Source: Phosphoribacter sp037045055 (GTDB lineage Bacteria > Actinomycetota > Actinomycetes > Actinomycetales > Dermatophilaceae). Taken from it: a DNA stretch of 64,000 nt. Below the pieces are notes generated by a model. The model had not been told where the DNA came from. It made no database searches and was given only the letters and a program-made list of their open reading frames with translations. Shown here piece by piece: positions 8,193 to 17,162 of this stretch; position 1 is the first letter of the stretch; the number at the start of each line of letters is the position of its first letter. The position numbers were made by a program, and so were the translations under genes. Location: NCBI GenBank assembly GCA_037045055.1, contig JBAOHJ010000004.1, positions 124,001 to 188,000 on the forward strand. The letters are read 5' to 3'.

Positions 8193-9182
8193 GTGAGCAC
8201 GACACCCGTCAAGGTCGCCGTCACCGGCGCAGCCGGCCAGATCGGCTACAGCCTGCTGTTCCGCATCGCCAGCGGTGCGATGCTCGGCCCGGACACCCCC
8301 GTGGAGTTGCGGCTGCTGGAGATCACCCCGGCGCTCAAGGCCCTGGAGGGCGTCGTCATGGAGCTCGACGACTGCGCGTTCCCGACGCTGGCCGGGGTCC
8401 AGATCGGTGACGACCCGATGACGGTGTTCGACGGGGTCAACCTCGCCCTGCTCGTGGGTGCGCGCCCGCGGGGACCGGGCATGGAGCGCGGCGACCTGCT
8501 GGAGGCCAACGGCGGCATCTTCGCGCCGCAGGGCAAGGCCCTCAACGCCGTCGCAGCCAGCGACATCAAGGTCACCGTGACCGGCAACCCCGCCAACACC
8601 AACGCGCTCATCGCGATGAACAACGCTCCCGACATCCCCGACGACCGCTTCTCCGCCCTGACCCGCCTCGACCACAACCGGGCCATCTCCCAGCTGGCCG
8701 GCAAGCTCGGCGTCCCGGTCACCGAGATCCGCAAGATGACCATCTGGGGCAACCACTCGGCGACGCAGTACCCCGACATCTTCCACGCCGAGGTCGGCGG
8801 TCGTAACGCCGCCCAGGCGGTGGGCGACCAGACCTGGCTGGCCGACACGTTCATCCCCACGGTGGCCAAGCGTGGCGCGGCGATCATCGAGGCCCGGGGG
8901 GCCTCCTCGGCCGCCTCGGCCGCCTCGGCCACCATCGACCATGTCCGCACCTGGGTGCAGGGCACCCCGGCGGACGACTGGGTCTCGATGGCGGTGTGCT
9001 CGGACGGCTCCTACGGGGTCGCCGACGGTCTCGTCAGCTCGTTCCCGGTCACCGTCCGGGACGGCGCCTGGTCGATCGTGCCGGGACTGGACATCGACGA
9101 GTTCTCCCGAGCCAGGATCGACGCCTCGGTGGCCGAGCTGGCCGAGGAGCGGGACGCGGTCAAGGCGCTCGGCTTGATCTGA
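8193..9182 (+). CDS. mdh: Malate dehydrogenase
   Basis: The 329-residue cytosolic enzyme interconverts malate and oxaloacetate with NAD in the TCA cycle. The N-terminal Rossmann motif TGAAGQIGYSLLFRI, the substrate loop with ARPRGPGMER, the LTRLDHNRA segment carrying the catalytic Asp, and WGNHSATQYPD with the catalytic His identify the long-chain (MDH type 2) family. The start GTG at 8193 follows AAGGGAG by 6 nt. The gene ends before a strong hairpin and converges with DUF3017-folD, an arrangement common in actinobacteria. No dispersed octamer lies in this gene. Confidence 0.97.
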   Translation: MSTTPVKVAVTGAAGQIGYSLLFRIASGAMLGPDTPVELRLLEITPALKALEGVVMELDDCAFPTLAGVQIGDDPMTVFDGVNLALLVGARPRGPGMERGDLLEANGGIFAPQGKALNAVAASDIKVTVTGNPANTNALIAMNNAPDIPDDRFSALTRLDHNRAISQLAGKLGVPVTEIRKMTIWGNHSATQYPDIFHAEVGGRNAAQAVGDQTWLADTFIPTVAKRGAAIIEARGASSAASAASATIDHVRTWVQGTPADDWVSMAVCSDGSYGVADGLVSSFPVTVRDGAWSIVPGLDIDEFSRARIDASVAELAEERDAVKALGLI

Positions 9183-9210
9183 GCGGCCCGCGGGGCCGGG
9201 TCGCGTGCGG

Positions 9211-9243
9211 CGATCCGGGCCGCGCGCCGCGCGGCCCGGATCG
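9211..9243. terminator. Bidirectional hairpin between mdh and DUF3017
   Basis: Arms CGATCCGGGCCGCG (9211-9224) and CGCGGCCCGGATCG (9230-9243) pair perfectly over 14 bp with a 5-nt loop. It lies 28 bp after the mdh stop and before the DUF3017 stop on the other strand. There is no T-run, as is usual for high-GC actinobacterial terminators. Confidence 0.75.
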
Positions 9244-9272
9244 ACCCAGCGCCGCGCGGCCCGGATCGACCC
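9224..9272. repeat. Tandem duplication of the terminator right arm
   Basis: Two copies of a 24-bp unit ending GGCCCGGATCGACCC (9224-9247 and 9249-9272) follow each other with one base between. The first copy supplies the right arm of the hairpin, so the second could form an alternative stem with the same left arm. Confidence 0.8.
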
Positions 9273-9547
9273 TACGTCGGGGTCAGCCGGACCAGGGTGT
9301 AGGCCAGCAGCACCAGCGCGGCCAGGCCGGCCAGGGTCACGGCGTCCACCCATCGCCGCCGCACCCGCAGGCCACCGGCTCGCCGGCTCGACACGACGCT
9401 GCGCAGCACGGCACCGACGATGCACGCCAACCCGATGAGATACCCCCCGATCCGGGCCTGCCCGAGGGGCGTGATCGCCAGCCCGACCGTCGCGAGACCG
9501 GAGACGATCCACCACGGACCGAGACGGCGCAGTCGGCGCCACCTCAT
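9272..9547 (-). CDS. DUF3017 small membrane protein
   Basis: The 91-residue product has three hydrophobic segments separated by basic stretches and matches DUF3017 proteins in size and in its place directly after folD. The ATG at 9547 overlaps the folD stop (ATGA, 9544-9547). Function is unknown. The stop lies in the second repeat copy beside the terminator. Confidence 0.75.
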   Translation of the reverse strand: MRWRRLRRLGPWWIVSGLATVGLAITPLGQARIGGYLIGLACIVGAVLRSVVSSRRAGGLRVRRRWVDAVTLAGLAALVLLAYTLVRLTPT

Positions 9548-10413
9548 CGGGACGCGGCCTGCCTCTCGGCCGCCGCCACGACATTGGTCAGCAACTGAGC
9601 CCGGGTCATCGGGCCGACCCCGCCGGGGTTGGGGCTGACCCAGCCGGCGACCTCGGCGACGTCGGGTGCCACGTCCCCGGCGACTCGGGCCCGACCGGTG
9701 GCCGGGTCGACCACGCGGCTGACCCCGACGTCGAGGACGGCCGCGCCCGGCTTGACCATGTCGGCGGTCACCATGCCGGGGACCCCGGCCGCGGCCACGA
9801 CGATGTCGGCGCTGCGTAGGTGCCCGGCCAGGTCGCGGGTGCCGGTGTGGCACAACGTCACCGTGGCGTTCTCGCTGCGACGGGTGAGGATCAGCCCGAG
9901 CGGGCGGCCCACGGTGAGGCCTCGCCCGACGACCACGACGTCGGCGCCCGCCAGCGGGATCCCGTAGTGCCGCAGCAGTTGCACGCACCCCATCGGCGTG
10001 CACGGCAGCGGCGCGGGGCGCCCGAGGACCAGCCAACCCAGGTTGGTGGGGTGCAGCCCGTCGACGTCCTTGGCCGGCTCGACCCGGGACAGCAGGGCCA
10101 GTTCGTCCAGACCGGTCGGCTGCTGCACGAGGAACCCGGTGCACGCCGGGTCGGCGTTGAGCGTGTCGATGATCGCCTCGACCTCGGCCTGGGTCGCGTC
10201 CGCCGGCAGGTCGTGACGGAAACTGCGGACCCCGATCTCCGCGCAGTCCTTGTGCTTGGCCGACACGTACCACCGGCTCCCCGGGTCCTCGCCCACGAGC
10301 ACGGTGCCCAGCCCGGGGACTACGCCCCGCTCGGCCAGGGCGGCCACCCGGGCACGCAGTTGCGCCTTGACCGCGGTGAGCGTGGCCAGCCCGTCGAGGA
10401 TCTGCGCGGTCAC
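9544..10413 (-). CDS. folD: Methylenetetrahydrofolate dehydrogenase/cyclohydrolase
   Basis: The bifunctional enzyme oxidises 5,10-methylene-THF to methenyl-THF and hydrolyses it to 10-formyl-THF, the one-carbon donor used by PurH and PurN encoded just upstream. The 289-residue form starts MTAQILDGLA, the usual actinobacterial N-terminus, from a GTG at 10413 with AGGA about 10 nt before it. An in-frame ATG at 10422 adds three residues. The catalytic YVSAKHK motif (Tyr and Lys), the KDVDGLHPTNLG block and the NADP loop VVVGRGLTVGRPLG are intact. The gene is coupled to DUF3017 downstream and lies 130 bp after purH. Confidence 0.95.
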   Translation of the reverse strand: MTAQILDGLATLTAVKAQLRARVAALAERGVVPGLGTVLVGEDPGSRWYVSAKHKDCAEIGVRSFRHDLPADATQAEVEAIIDTLNADPACTGFLVQQPTGLDELALLSRVEPAKDVDGLHPTNLGWLVLGRPAPLPCTPMGCVQLLRHYGIPLAGADVVVVGRGLTVGRPLGLILTRRSENATVTLCHTGTRDLAGHLRSADIVVAAAGVPGMVTADMVKPGAAVLDVGVSRVVDPATGRARVAGDVAPDVAEVAGWVSPNPGGVGPMTRAQLLTNVVAAAERQAASR

Positions 10414-10543
10414 GTTCCACATCCTGCCACGACGCCCGTGGCGGGTCGGCGCAGCGTGCCGGATCCCGGTCTGGCGGCATGGCATAGCGCCCGCGTCACC
10501 CGCGCCGGGGCCGGATGGTGCCGGCCGGTATGCCGCCGCGACC

Positions 10544-12178
10544 TCAGTGGGCGAAGTGGCGGGTGCCGGTGAAGTACATCGTCAGCCCGGCCGCCTGCGC
10601 GGCCGCGATCACCTCCGCGTCGCGCACCGAGCCGCCCGGTGCCACGACCGCGCGGACGCCGGCGTCGATGAGCACCTGCAGCCCGTCGGCGAAGGGGAAG
10701 AAGGCGTCCGAGGCGGCCACCGCACCACGGGCCCGCTGCGGGCCGGCCCGCCGCACGGCCAGGTCGCAGGAGTCGACGCGGTTGACCTGACCCATCCCGA
10801 TCCCCACCGACGCCTCGTCGTGGGCCAGCAGGATGGCGTTGGACTTGACCGCCCGGATCGCCCGCCAGGCGAAGTGCAGGTCGGCGACCGTCGCCGCATC
10901 CCCGGCACGCCCGCTCACCAGACGCCACCGCGCGGGGTCGTCGCCGCCCGGCGGCGGCCCGTCGACGACCGCGTCGAGGGTGTCGCGGGTCTGCATGAGC
11001 AGGCCCCCGGAGATCGGCCGGGTCTCGGCCCCCGCCCGGGCCGGCGCCGCGCAGCGCAGCAGCCGCAGGGCCTTCTTCGTCGTGAGCACCGTGAGCGCCT
11101 CGGGCTCGAAATCGGGGGCGGCGATGACCTCGGTGAAGATGTCCTTGATCCCCTCGGCCATCGCGGCGGTGACCGGCCGGTTCGTCGCGACGACCCCGCC
11201 GTAGGCCGACACCGGGTCGCAGGCGTGCGCCTTGGCGTGCGCCTGCGCGATGTCCGCTGCGACGGCGATCCCGCAGGGATTGTTGTGCTTGACCACGGCC
11301 ACGGTCGGCCGGTCGCCCTGGTCGTAGGCCGCCCGGACCGCCGCCTCGGTGTCGAGGTAGTTGTTGTAGGACATCGCCTTGCCGTGCACCTGCTCGGCCT
11401 GCGCCAGCCCTGGCTGTGGCTGGAAACCGTTGCGGTAGAGGGCTGCTCGCTGATGTGGGTTCTCCCCGTAGCGCAGCACGTCGGCTCGGTCCCAGGTCGC
11501 ACCCAGCCAGGCGGGCAGCCCGCAGCCGTCGGAGGTATCGGTGAGGACGTTGCCCATCCACGAGGCGACGGCCACGTCGTAGGTGGCGGTGTGCACGAAC
11601 GCGTCGGCGGCCAGCCGCTGGCGCTGGGCCAGGGTGAAGCCGCCCTCGGCGAGCGCCGCCGTCACCTGCGGGTACGCCGCGGGGCTGGTGACCACGGCGA
11701 CGCTTGCGTGGTTCTTGGCCGAGGCCCGGACCATGGCCGGGCCGCCGATGTCGATGAGCTCGACGCACTCGGCCGGGCCGGCCCCGGACAGCACCGTGGC
11801 GAGGAACGGATAGAGGTTGACCACGACGAGGTCGAACGGCTCGACGCCCAAGTCGGCGAGCTGGGCCAGGTGCTCGGGGTTGAAGGTGTCGGCGAGCAGG
11901 CCGGCGTGGACCTTGGGGTGCAGGGTCTTCACCCGCCCGTCCAGGCACTCCGGGAAGCCCGTCACCTGCTCGACCGGGGTGACGGGCACCCCCGCAGCGG
12001 CCACGGTCGTGGCCGTCGTGCCAGTGGACACCAGCGACACCCCGGCCGCGTGCAGGGCCTGGGCGAGCTCGACGAGCCCGGACTTGTCGTAGACCGACAG
12101 CAGCGCCCGGCGGATCGGCCGGCGGTGCTCCCCCGAGGTCGGTGCCGCGCTGGCCTTGGTGATGCTCTGGTCGCTCAC
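10544..12178 (-). CDS. purH: Bifunctional AICAR formyltransferase / IMP cyclohydrolase
   Basis: The 544-residue enzyme carries out the last two steps of IMP synthesis. The N-terminal MGS-like cyclohydrolase domain (about residues 20-150) has the loop VSTGTTATT and the KTLHPKVHAGLLA segment. The C-terminal transformylase domain contains VKHNNPCG with the catalytic Lys-His pair. The GTG start at 12178 overlaps the purN stop (GTGA), as is common for the pair. folD follows on the same strand, grouping formyl-THF supply with its users. Confidence 0.97.
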   Translation of the reverse strand: MSDQSITKASAAPTSGEHRRPIRRALLSVYDKSGLVELAQALHAAGVSLVSTGTTATTVAAAGVPVTPVEQVTGFPECLDGRVKTLHPKVHAGLLADTFNPEHLAQLADLGVEPFDLVVVNLYPFLATVLSGAGPAECVELIDIGGPAMVRASAKNHASVAVVTSPAAYPQVTAALAEGGFTLAQRQRLAADAFVHTATYDVAVASWMGNVLTDTSDGCGLPAWLGATWDRADVLRYGENPHQRAALYRNGFQPQPGLAQAEQVHGKAMSYNNYLDTEAAVRAAYDQGDRPTVAVVKHNNPCGIAVAADIAQAHAKAHACDPVSAYGGVVATNRPVTAAMAEGIKDIFTEVIAAPDFEPEALTVLTTKKALRLLRCAAPARAGAETRPISGGLLMQTRDTLDAVVDGPPPGGDDPARWRLVSGRAGDAATVADLHFAWRAIRAVKSNAILLAHDEASVGIGMGQVNRVDSCDLAVRRAGPQRARGAVAASDAFFPFADGLQVLIDAGVRAVVAPGGSVRDAEVIAAAQAAGLTMYFTGTRHFAH

Positions 12179-12789
12179 GGGATGGTGACCTTCCTGCCGG
12201 AGACGGTGAACCCTTCGCGGGCCATCCGCCCGACGTACTCGACGAGCTGCGGCCGTTCGACCGCCTTGATCCGTTCGGTGAGGTCCTGCTCGGTGTCCTG
12301 CGCCAGCACCGGCACGGCGACCTGGGCGACGATGGCCCCGGTGTCGACCCCCTCGTCGACGACGAACAGCGTGGCACCGGAGATCTTGACCCCGTAGTCG
12401 AGTGCGTCACGGGGGCCGTGGATGCCCGGGAACGAGGGCAGCAGCGCGTTGTGGCTGTTGAGGTATCGCCCGCCGAACCGTCGCAGGAACGCCGACCCGA
12501 CGAGCTTGAGGAAGCCGGCCGACACCACCAACTCGGGATCGTATGCCGCGACGTGCGCGGTCAGCGCCTCGTCCCAGTCGGCGCGCGTCGGGTAGTCGGC
12601 GACGCTGCAGACGAACGTCGGTATGCCGCCCTGCCGGGCCCGATCCAGCCCACCGACCCCGTCGCGGTCGGCGCCGACGGCGACGACCCGCACCCCGTAT
12701 GCCGCGTCGACCGTGGCGTCGATGAGCGCCTGCAGCAAGGTGCCCGAGCCCGATACGAGGACCACGACGTCGCGCACCGGTCCGCTCAC
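12175..12789 (-). CDS. purN: Phosphoribosylglycinamide formyltransferase
   Basis: The 204-residue GAR transformylase transfers the formyl group from 10-formyl-THF in purine synthesis. It shows the N-terminal SGSGTLLQAL loop and the catalytic Asn-His set in YLNSHNALLPSFPGIHG with the Asp of DEGVDTG. The start GTG at 12789 (VSGPVRDVVV) matches the family; GTG 12795 would add two residues. Three octamer copies lie in the gene (12541, 12621, 12697). One encodes Gly-Ile-Pro using the very rare Ile codon ATA, the other two encode Ala-Tyr as GCA-TAC. The gene beyond it is a divergent glycosyltransferase, not DUF6350 as in the usual order. Confidence 0.95.
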   Translation of the reverse strand: MSGPVRDVVVLVSGSGTLLQALIDATVDAAYGVRVVAVGADRDGVGGLDRARQGGIPTFVCSVADYPTRADWDEALTAHVAAYDPELVVSAGFLKLVGSAFLRRFGGRYLNSHNALLPSFPGIHGPRDALDYGVKISGATLFVVDEGVDTGAIVAQVAVPVLAQDTEQDLTERIKAVERPQLVEYVGRMAREGFTVSGRKVTIP

Positions 12790-12909
12790 GTGCACCGAGT
12801 CTAGGGGTCCGGCCCCGTCGGCGCGCCGCGGCGGGCCGGCGGCGTCGGCCGGGTGGCACCCGGCATACTGGCCGACGCAGCCCTCGAACCCGCTCGGAAG
12901 ACGCCACCC

Positions 12910-13809
12910 ATGAGGCCGAGTCCGCCCCGCATCGAGATCGTCATCCCCTACTACGGCGACCCGGGCTACCTGCTCGCCGCCGTCGACAGCGTCCGTGCCC
13001 AGACCTGCTCGCAGTGGACCCTGCTCGTGGTGGACGACGGGTATCCCGATCCGACCGTGCGACAGGCCTTGCAGGACGACCCCGACCCGCGGATCCGCTA
13101 CGTGCGCAACGAACGCAACCTCGGTGTCGCGGGCAACTTCGAGAGGTGCCGGCAGCTGGCGAGCGCCGACGTGGTGACGTTCCTGGGGTCCGACGACACC
13201 CTCTTGCCCGGTTACGCGGATCGTGTCCTGAGCGACCTCGAGGCCTTCCCGGGGGCGGCGATGGTCCAGCCCGGTGTCGAGGTCGTCGACGAGTCGGGTC
13301 TGCCTGTGCGACCCCTGGCCGACCGGGTCAAGCGCGCGCTGTCCCCCTCGGTGCGACGGCCCACCGAGCTGTCCGGGGAGCGACTGGCCGTCGGGCTGCT
13401 GCATGGCGACTGGCTCTACTGGCCGGCACTGGCCTTCCGCACCGAGCACCTGAAGCGGTTCGCCTTCCGCGCGGATCTGCAGGTCGGCCTCGACCTGGCC
13501 ATCGTGCTGGACATGATCGTCGCTGGCGAGTCGCTGGTGGTCGACCCCGCGCCGGTCTTCCGCTACCGCCGGCATGCGCACAGCGCGTCGAGCAGGGCGA
13601 TCCCGGGCGGCTCGCGGTTCGTCGAGGACCGTCGGTTCTTCGCGCAGACCGCCGCGGCCATGCAGGCCCACGGGTGGCCACGGGCCAGCCGCGCGGCCAG
13701 GTGGCGCGCGACGTCACGCCTGCACGCCCTGTCCCTGGTGCCCGCCGCCCTACGCGCGGCAGACACGGCGACGTTGCGGGACCTCGTCGTTCATGCCGTG
13801 TCGCCCTGA
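12910..13809 (+). CDS. Glycosyltransferase family 2
   Basis: The 299-residue protein begins IEIVIPYYGDPGYLLAAVDS and has the GT-A sugar-nucleotide Asp motifs VVDDGYPDP and FLGSDDTLLPG, so it is an inverting GT2 transferase. No membrane segment is evident. The ATG at 12910 is the family-like start. Its last 19 bp overlap the convergent flippase gene (13791-13809). It uses a few TAT codons outside the dispersed octamer, which is uncommon in this window and may hint at a different history. It belongs to a five-gene glycan module; donor and acceptor are unknown. Confidence 0.85.
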   Translation: MRPSPPRIEIVIPYYGDPGYLLAAVDSVRAQTCSQWTLLVVDDGYPDPTVRQALQDDPDPRIRYVRNERNLGVAGNFERCRQLASADVVTFLGSDDTLLPGYADRVLSDLEAFPGAAMVQPGVEVVDESGLPVRPLADRVKRALSPSVRRPTELSGERLAVGLLHGDWLYWPALAFRTEHLKRFAFRADLQVGLDLAIVLDMIVAGESLVVDPAPVFRYRRHAHSASSRAIPGGSRFVEDRRFFAQTAAAMQAHGWPRASRAARWRATSRLHALSLVPAALRAADTATLRDLVVHAVSP

Positions 13810-15065
13810 GCGCCCCGACCGCGTCGGTGGGCGACGAGCCAGGCCAGGTGCACGCCGATCCCCAGCACGGGGCCGCCGACGAGGGCGACGACCACCCGCG
13901 TCGGCAGCGGCAGCGCGAGGGCAAGCAGCGCCAACGACGCGGCCGTCGCCGCGAGCCATCCCGCGGCATACGCGCCGTGCCCGCTCAGCCCCAGACAGGC
14001 CGCGCCGGTCATGGTCAGCGCCGCGATCAGCCCAGCGCCCAGGGTCAAGCCGGCGAAGACCTGGCCGGCGACCAGGTACTCGGGGTTGACCACCCGCAGC
14101 AGCCACGGTCCCGCTGCCCAGGCGACCGGGACACCGCCGACGGTGACCGCCGTGAGCAGCCCGAGCAGGCGACCCAAGGGCCGGATCCCGTCACTGACGA
14201 CGCGGGCGACGAGCACTCCTTGGTACGCGGTGAGGGGGACGAGCAACGGCGCCCGGGTCAAGGCCAGGGCCAGCAGCACGGGGGCGGCCCCGGCGTACAC
14301 CTCGTCGGAGGTCGTCACCCGCACGAGCACCGGGAAGCCGACAACCAGGGCGGCACTCGCCGCCGTGGCCGAGCAGGCCACCGCCATGCGGCCGACCAGA
14401 TGTGCCGCAGACACGTCGGCGGGCGCGGACCAGGCGCGCCGGGTCTGCGGGCAGGACGCTACCCAGCACAGCCACCCACACGAGGCCAGTGCCGTGGCCC
14501 AGGTCAGGGCGAGGACCGACCCGGAGCCGACGATGGCCAGGGCGACGAGCACGAGGCGGCCCACCCCGTCGGTGGTCAGCAGCCCCGCGTAGCGCCGGTA
14601 GGCTCCGGAGCCGATCTCGCACCCACTGAGCCCGCTGTACCCGGCGAACCCCGCGACCCCGATCGCGGTCGCGGTCGCCTCGGCCCACCATGGTGAACCG
14701 AAGACCTCCTCGCCCCACAGCGAGGCCGAGGCGAGGACCAGGACCCCCCCGGTGAGCCCGACGACCACCGAGACGGTGCCGACGGTGGGACCGGTCCGTC
14801 GACCTGGGGGCGCGGGCGGCCCCGGCGTGACCTGGGCGGCGCGCACGGTCCTGGCCGCCTCCGCCTGCACTCCCCCGAGGCACCCGAACAGGCCGAACAG
14901 CAGCCCCCAGAAGACGAGGAACCGCGAGTTCTCGGCCAGCGTGAGGTGCCGCGCGATGAGCACCAGGACGGCATACCCGCTCACGCCGCTGATCACCGAC
15001 GCGCCGAGCACCCCGGCGCTCGACGGGGTGCGCCGGCTGCCCTCCCCCGCACTCGCGCCGGCCAT
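13791..15065 (-). CDS. Polysaccharide flippase-like membrane protein
   Basis: The 424-residue protein has about twelve hydrophobic segments with short loops, the layout of MATE/MOP-family lipid-linked polysaccharide exporters (Wzx-like). No sharp motif is present, so the call rests on topology and on neighbours: GT2 on one side, DUF2142 and DPM-like GT2 on the other. The ATG at 15065 (MAGASAGEG) was chosen as the first start after the divergent DUF2142 promoter. The 3' end overlaps the convergent GT2 gene by 19 bp, so the two messages have complementary ends. Octamer copies at 13964 and 14969 both encode Tyr-Ala. Confidence 0.65.
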   Translation of the reverse strand: MAGASAGEGSRRTPSSAGVLGASVISGVSGYAVLVLIARHLTLAENSRFLVFWGLLFGLFGCLGGVQAEAARTVRAAQVTPGPPAPPGRRTGPTVGTVSVVVGLTGGVLVLASASLWGEEVFGSPWWAEATATAIGVAGFAGYSGLSGCEIGSGAYRRYAGLLTTDGVGRLVLVALAIVGSGSVLALTWATALASCGWLCWVASCPQTRRAWSAPADVSAAHLVGRMAVACSATAASAALVVGFPVLVRVTTSDEVYAGAAPVLLALALTRAPLLVPLTAYQGVLVARVVSDGIRPLGRLLGLLTAVTVGGVPVAWAAGPWLLRVVNPEYLVAGQVFAGLTLGAGLIAALTMTGAACLGLSGHGAYAAGWLAATAASLALLALALPLPTRVVVALVGGPVLGIGVHLAWLVAHRRGRGAQGDTA

Positions 15066-15190
15066 GGTCGCAGATGCTATCCGTCGACACCGAGGGGACG
15101 GCGGGCTGCCGACCGGGTGTCGCGCGTGGCCTCGACGCCGGGTCTCGATAGCATCCGGACGAGCCCATCCGCGCACTGGAAGGACCCCTC

Positions 15191-16681
15191 GTGGCCAAGC
15201 GCTCACGGCGCACGGGCCTGCTCGTCGTCGCCATCGGTTTCGTCGCCTGGGTGGCGGGGGTCGCGTGGGCCTTCGCCTCCCCCATCGGGTCCGCGCCGGA
15301 CGACGACTACCACAACACCAGCATCTGGTGCCCCCCGCCGGTGGACAGCTCCGGCTGTGTCGTGCAACGCAACGAGGCGGGCGAGGTCGTCACGGTCCAG
15401 GTGCCGACGATGGTCGCCGGGTCGGCGTGCGAGGCGTTTCACGGCGACGTGTCCGCCGGGTGCTTGTCCGGTCTGTCGGACACCGTGACGACGATGACCG
15501 GCCGCTACGACCGCGGCGAGTACCCCGGGCCCTACTACCGCTTCATGCACGTCTTCGTCGGCACGGACGCCGCTCGCTCGGTCCTGGTCATGCGGATCGT
15601 CAATGTCACCATCGCCGTGCTGCTGCTGGGCGCGCTGCTCGCGTGTGCCACGCCCCAGGGCCGTGCGCTCACGGCGTATGCGTTCCTGGGCAGCATGGTC
15701 CCCCTGGGGATGTTCATCGTCGCCTCGGTCAACCCCAGCACCTGGGCCGTCATCGGAGTTCCTGCGGCGGCCCTCGCCCTGCACGTGGCCACGAGTGCAC
15801 GGGTGGGGTGGTCCCGGTGGGGCGCGGTCGCCGTAGCCGTGGTTGCGGCCCTGCTGGCGGCGTTGGCCCGCGGGGACTCCGGGGCGTACCTCGTCGTGGT
15901 CGCCACCGCTGTCCTGGTCCTCAACGCGGGGCGGCGGATCGTCAGCGTCGGCCGGTTGCTGCCGTATGCCGCCGTCTGCCTCATCGGGGTCGTCTCCTTC
16001 CTGTCGGCGCGCCAGACCGGCGTGCTCACCAGTGCGGCCGACCAGATGCCGCGGAGCCCGTCGGCCGTGCTGCTCAACAACCTCCTGGACCTGCCCAACC
16101 TGCTCGCCGGGGGGTACGGGTTCTGGGGGCTGGGCTGGCTCGACACGACGATGCCCAGCATCGTCCCGTTGGGGACGTATGCCGTGGCCTGCGGCCTGGT
16201 CATGCTCGGGCTGAGCAGGTTGACGATCCGCAAGGCCCTGGCCCTGGCCCTGGTCGTCGCCGTCCTCGTCGTCCTGCCACTGTTGCTGCTGCAGCGCGGC
16301 CTGTACACGGTCGGCGAGTGGGTGCAGCCGCGATACCTGCTGCCGCTGCTGCCCGTCGCCCTGGCGGTGCTGCTGGTCGGGGAGCGGGCCGACCGCACGC
16401 TGCTGCTGCGAGGGGCGCAGCCCGCGGTGGCGGTCATCCTCCTCACGGTGGCCAACTCGGTGGCACTGATGTCGACGATCCGCCGGTACGTCACCGGGGA
16501 CGACGGCAGCTATCGCCTGGGCCAGAACGCCGAGTGGTGGTGGTCGTTCGGGCCGAGCCCCATGGTGACCTGGGTGTTAGGCAGCCTGGCCTTCGCCGGT
16601 CTCGCCGGCAGCCTGTGGTGGGTCTCCCGACAGGCCCGCCTGCCGGCCGCGGAGCCTTCGGGCGCGGACTCACCGCAGTGA
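15191..16681 (+). CDS. DUF2142 polytopic membrane protein
   Basis: The 496-residue product has one N-terminal membrane helix, an extracytoplasmic loop beginning SPIGSAPDDDYHNTSIWCP with several Cys, and then about nine more helices. This matches DUF2142 proteins, which resemble GT-C glycosyltransferases and often neighbour cell-surface glycan genes. The acidic DDDYH after the first helix fits a GT-C type active-site loop, but the activity is unproven. The GTG at 15191 follows GGAAGGA. It is divergent from the flippase and converges with DUF2304. Octamers at 15964 and 16177 encode Tyr-Ala. Confidence 0.75.
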   Translation: MAKRSRRTGLLVVAIGFVAWVAGVAWAFASPIGSAPDDDYHNTSIWCPPPVDSSGCVVQRNEAGEVVTVQVPTMVAGSACEAFHGDVSAGCLSGLSDTVTTMTGRYDRGEYPGPYYRFMHVFVGTDAARSVLVMRIVNVTIAVLLLGALLACATPQGRALTAYAFLGSMVPLGMFIVASVNPSTWAVIGVPAAALALHVATSARVGWSRWGAVAVAVVAALLAALARGDSGAYLVVVATAVLVLNAGRRIVSVGRLLPYAAVCLIGVVSFLSARQTGVLTSAADQMPRSPSAVLLNNLLDLPNLLAGGYGFWGLGWLDTTMPSIVPLGTYAVACGLVMLGLSRLTIRKALALALVVAVLVVLPLLLLQRGLYTVGEWVQPRYLLPLLPVALAVLLVGERADRTLLLRGAQPAVAVILLTVANSVALMSTIRRYVTGDDGSYRLGQNAEWWWSFGPSPMVTWVLGSLAFAGLAGSLWWVSRQARLPAAEPSGADSPQ

Positions 16682-16730
16682 CCCACAGGCCCAGGGCCGG
16701 GCCCTGCGGGTGGCCGACCGCCGCGTTCGG

Positions 16731-17162
16731 TCAGACGCCGCCATCGCCGGGCGCCTCGGCAGGCTCGCCACCGCCGCTGGGCCGTGCGGGCGGTGCCGGG
16801 CTCGCCGCCGCAGCACCACCGAGCGCACGATCGACCTCGGCGCGAAGCAGGGCCAGCTCCTCGGCCAGGGTCCGGGTCTTCTCCTCCAGGCTGGACAACT
16901 CGACGGAGAACTGCACGCAGATGATCAGCAGGGCCAGCCCTCCCACGAAGTAAAGCAGGTTGAGCGGCACCGCGACGCCGACCAGGGTCGCCGCCCACCC
17001 CAGCAGGTCGGGGAAGATGGCCAGCACCAAGACACCCCCGGCGACGATCGCCCACGAGGTCGCGTACTTCTCCCGCATCTGCCGGTGCCGGAGCATCGAG
17101 ACGATCACCCCAACGGTGAGGACGCCGAACACCAGGGCGATGACGTTAGGCCCCATGTCCAT
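16731..17162 (-). CDS. DUF2304 membrane protein
   Basis: The 143-residue product has three hydrophobic segments (from about residues 5, 35 and 65), a short coiled-coil-like stretch (SLEEKTRTLAEELALLRAEV) and a Pro/Ala tail, as in DUF2304 proteins. These regularly follow a DPM-like GT2 gene. Here the ATG at 17162 overlaps the end of that GT2 gene by 17 bp. A partner or anchoring role for the glycosyltransferase is an inference from this pairing. A second ATG at 17156 is possible. Confidence 0.75.
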   Translation of the reverse strand: MDMGPNVIALVFGVLTVGVIVSMLRHRQMREKYATSWAIVAGGVLVLAIFPDLLGWAATLVGVAVPLNLLYFVGGLALLIICVQFSVELSSLEEKTRTLAEELALLRAEVDRALGGAAAASPAPPARPSGGGEPAEAPGDGGV

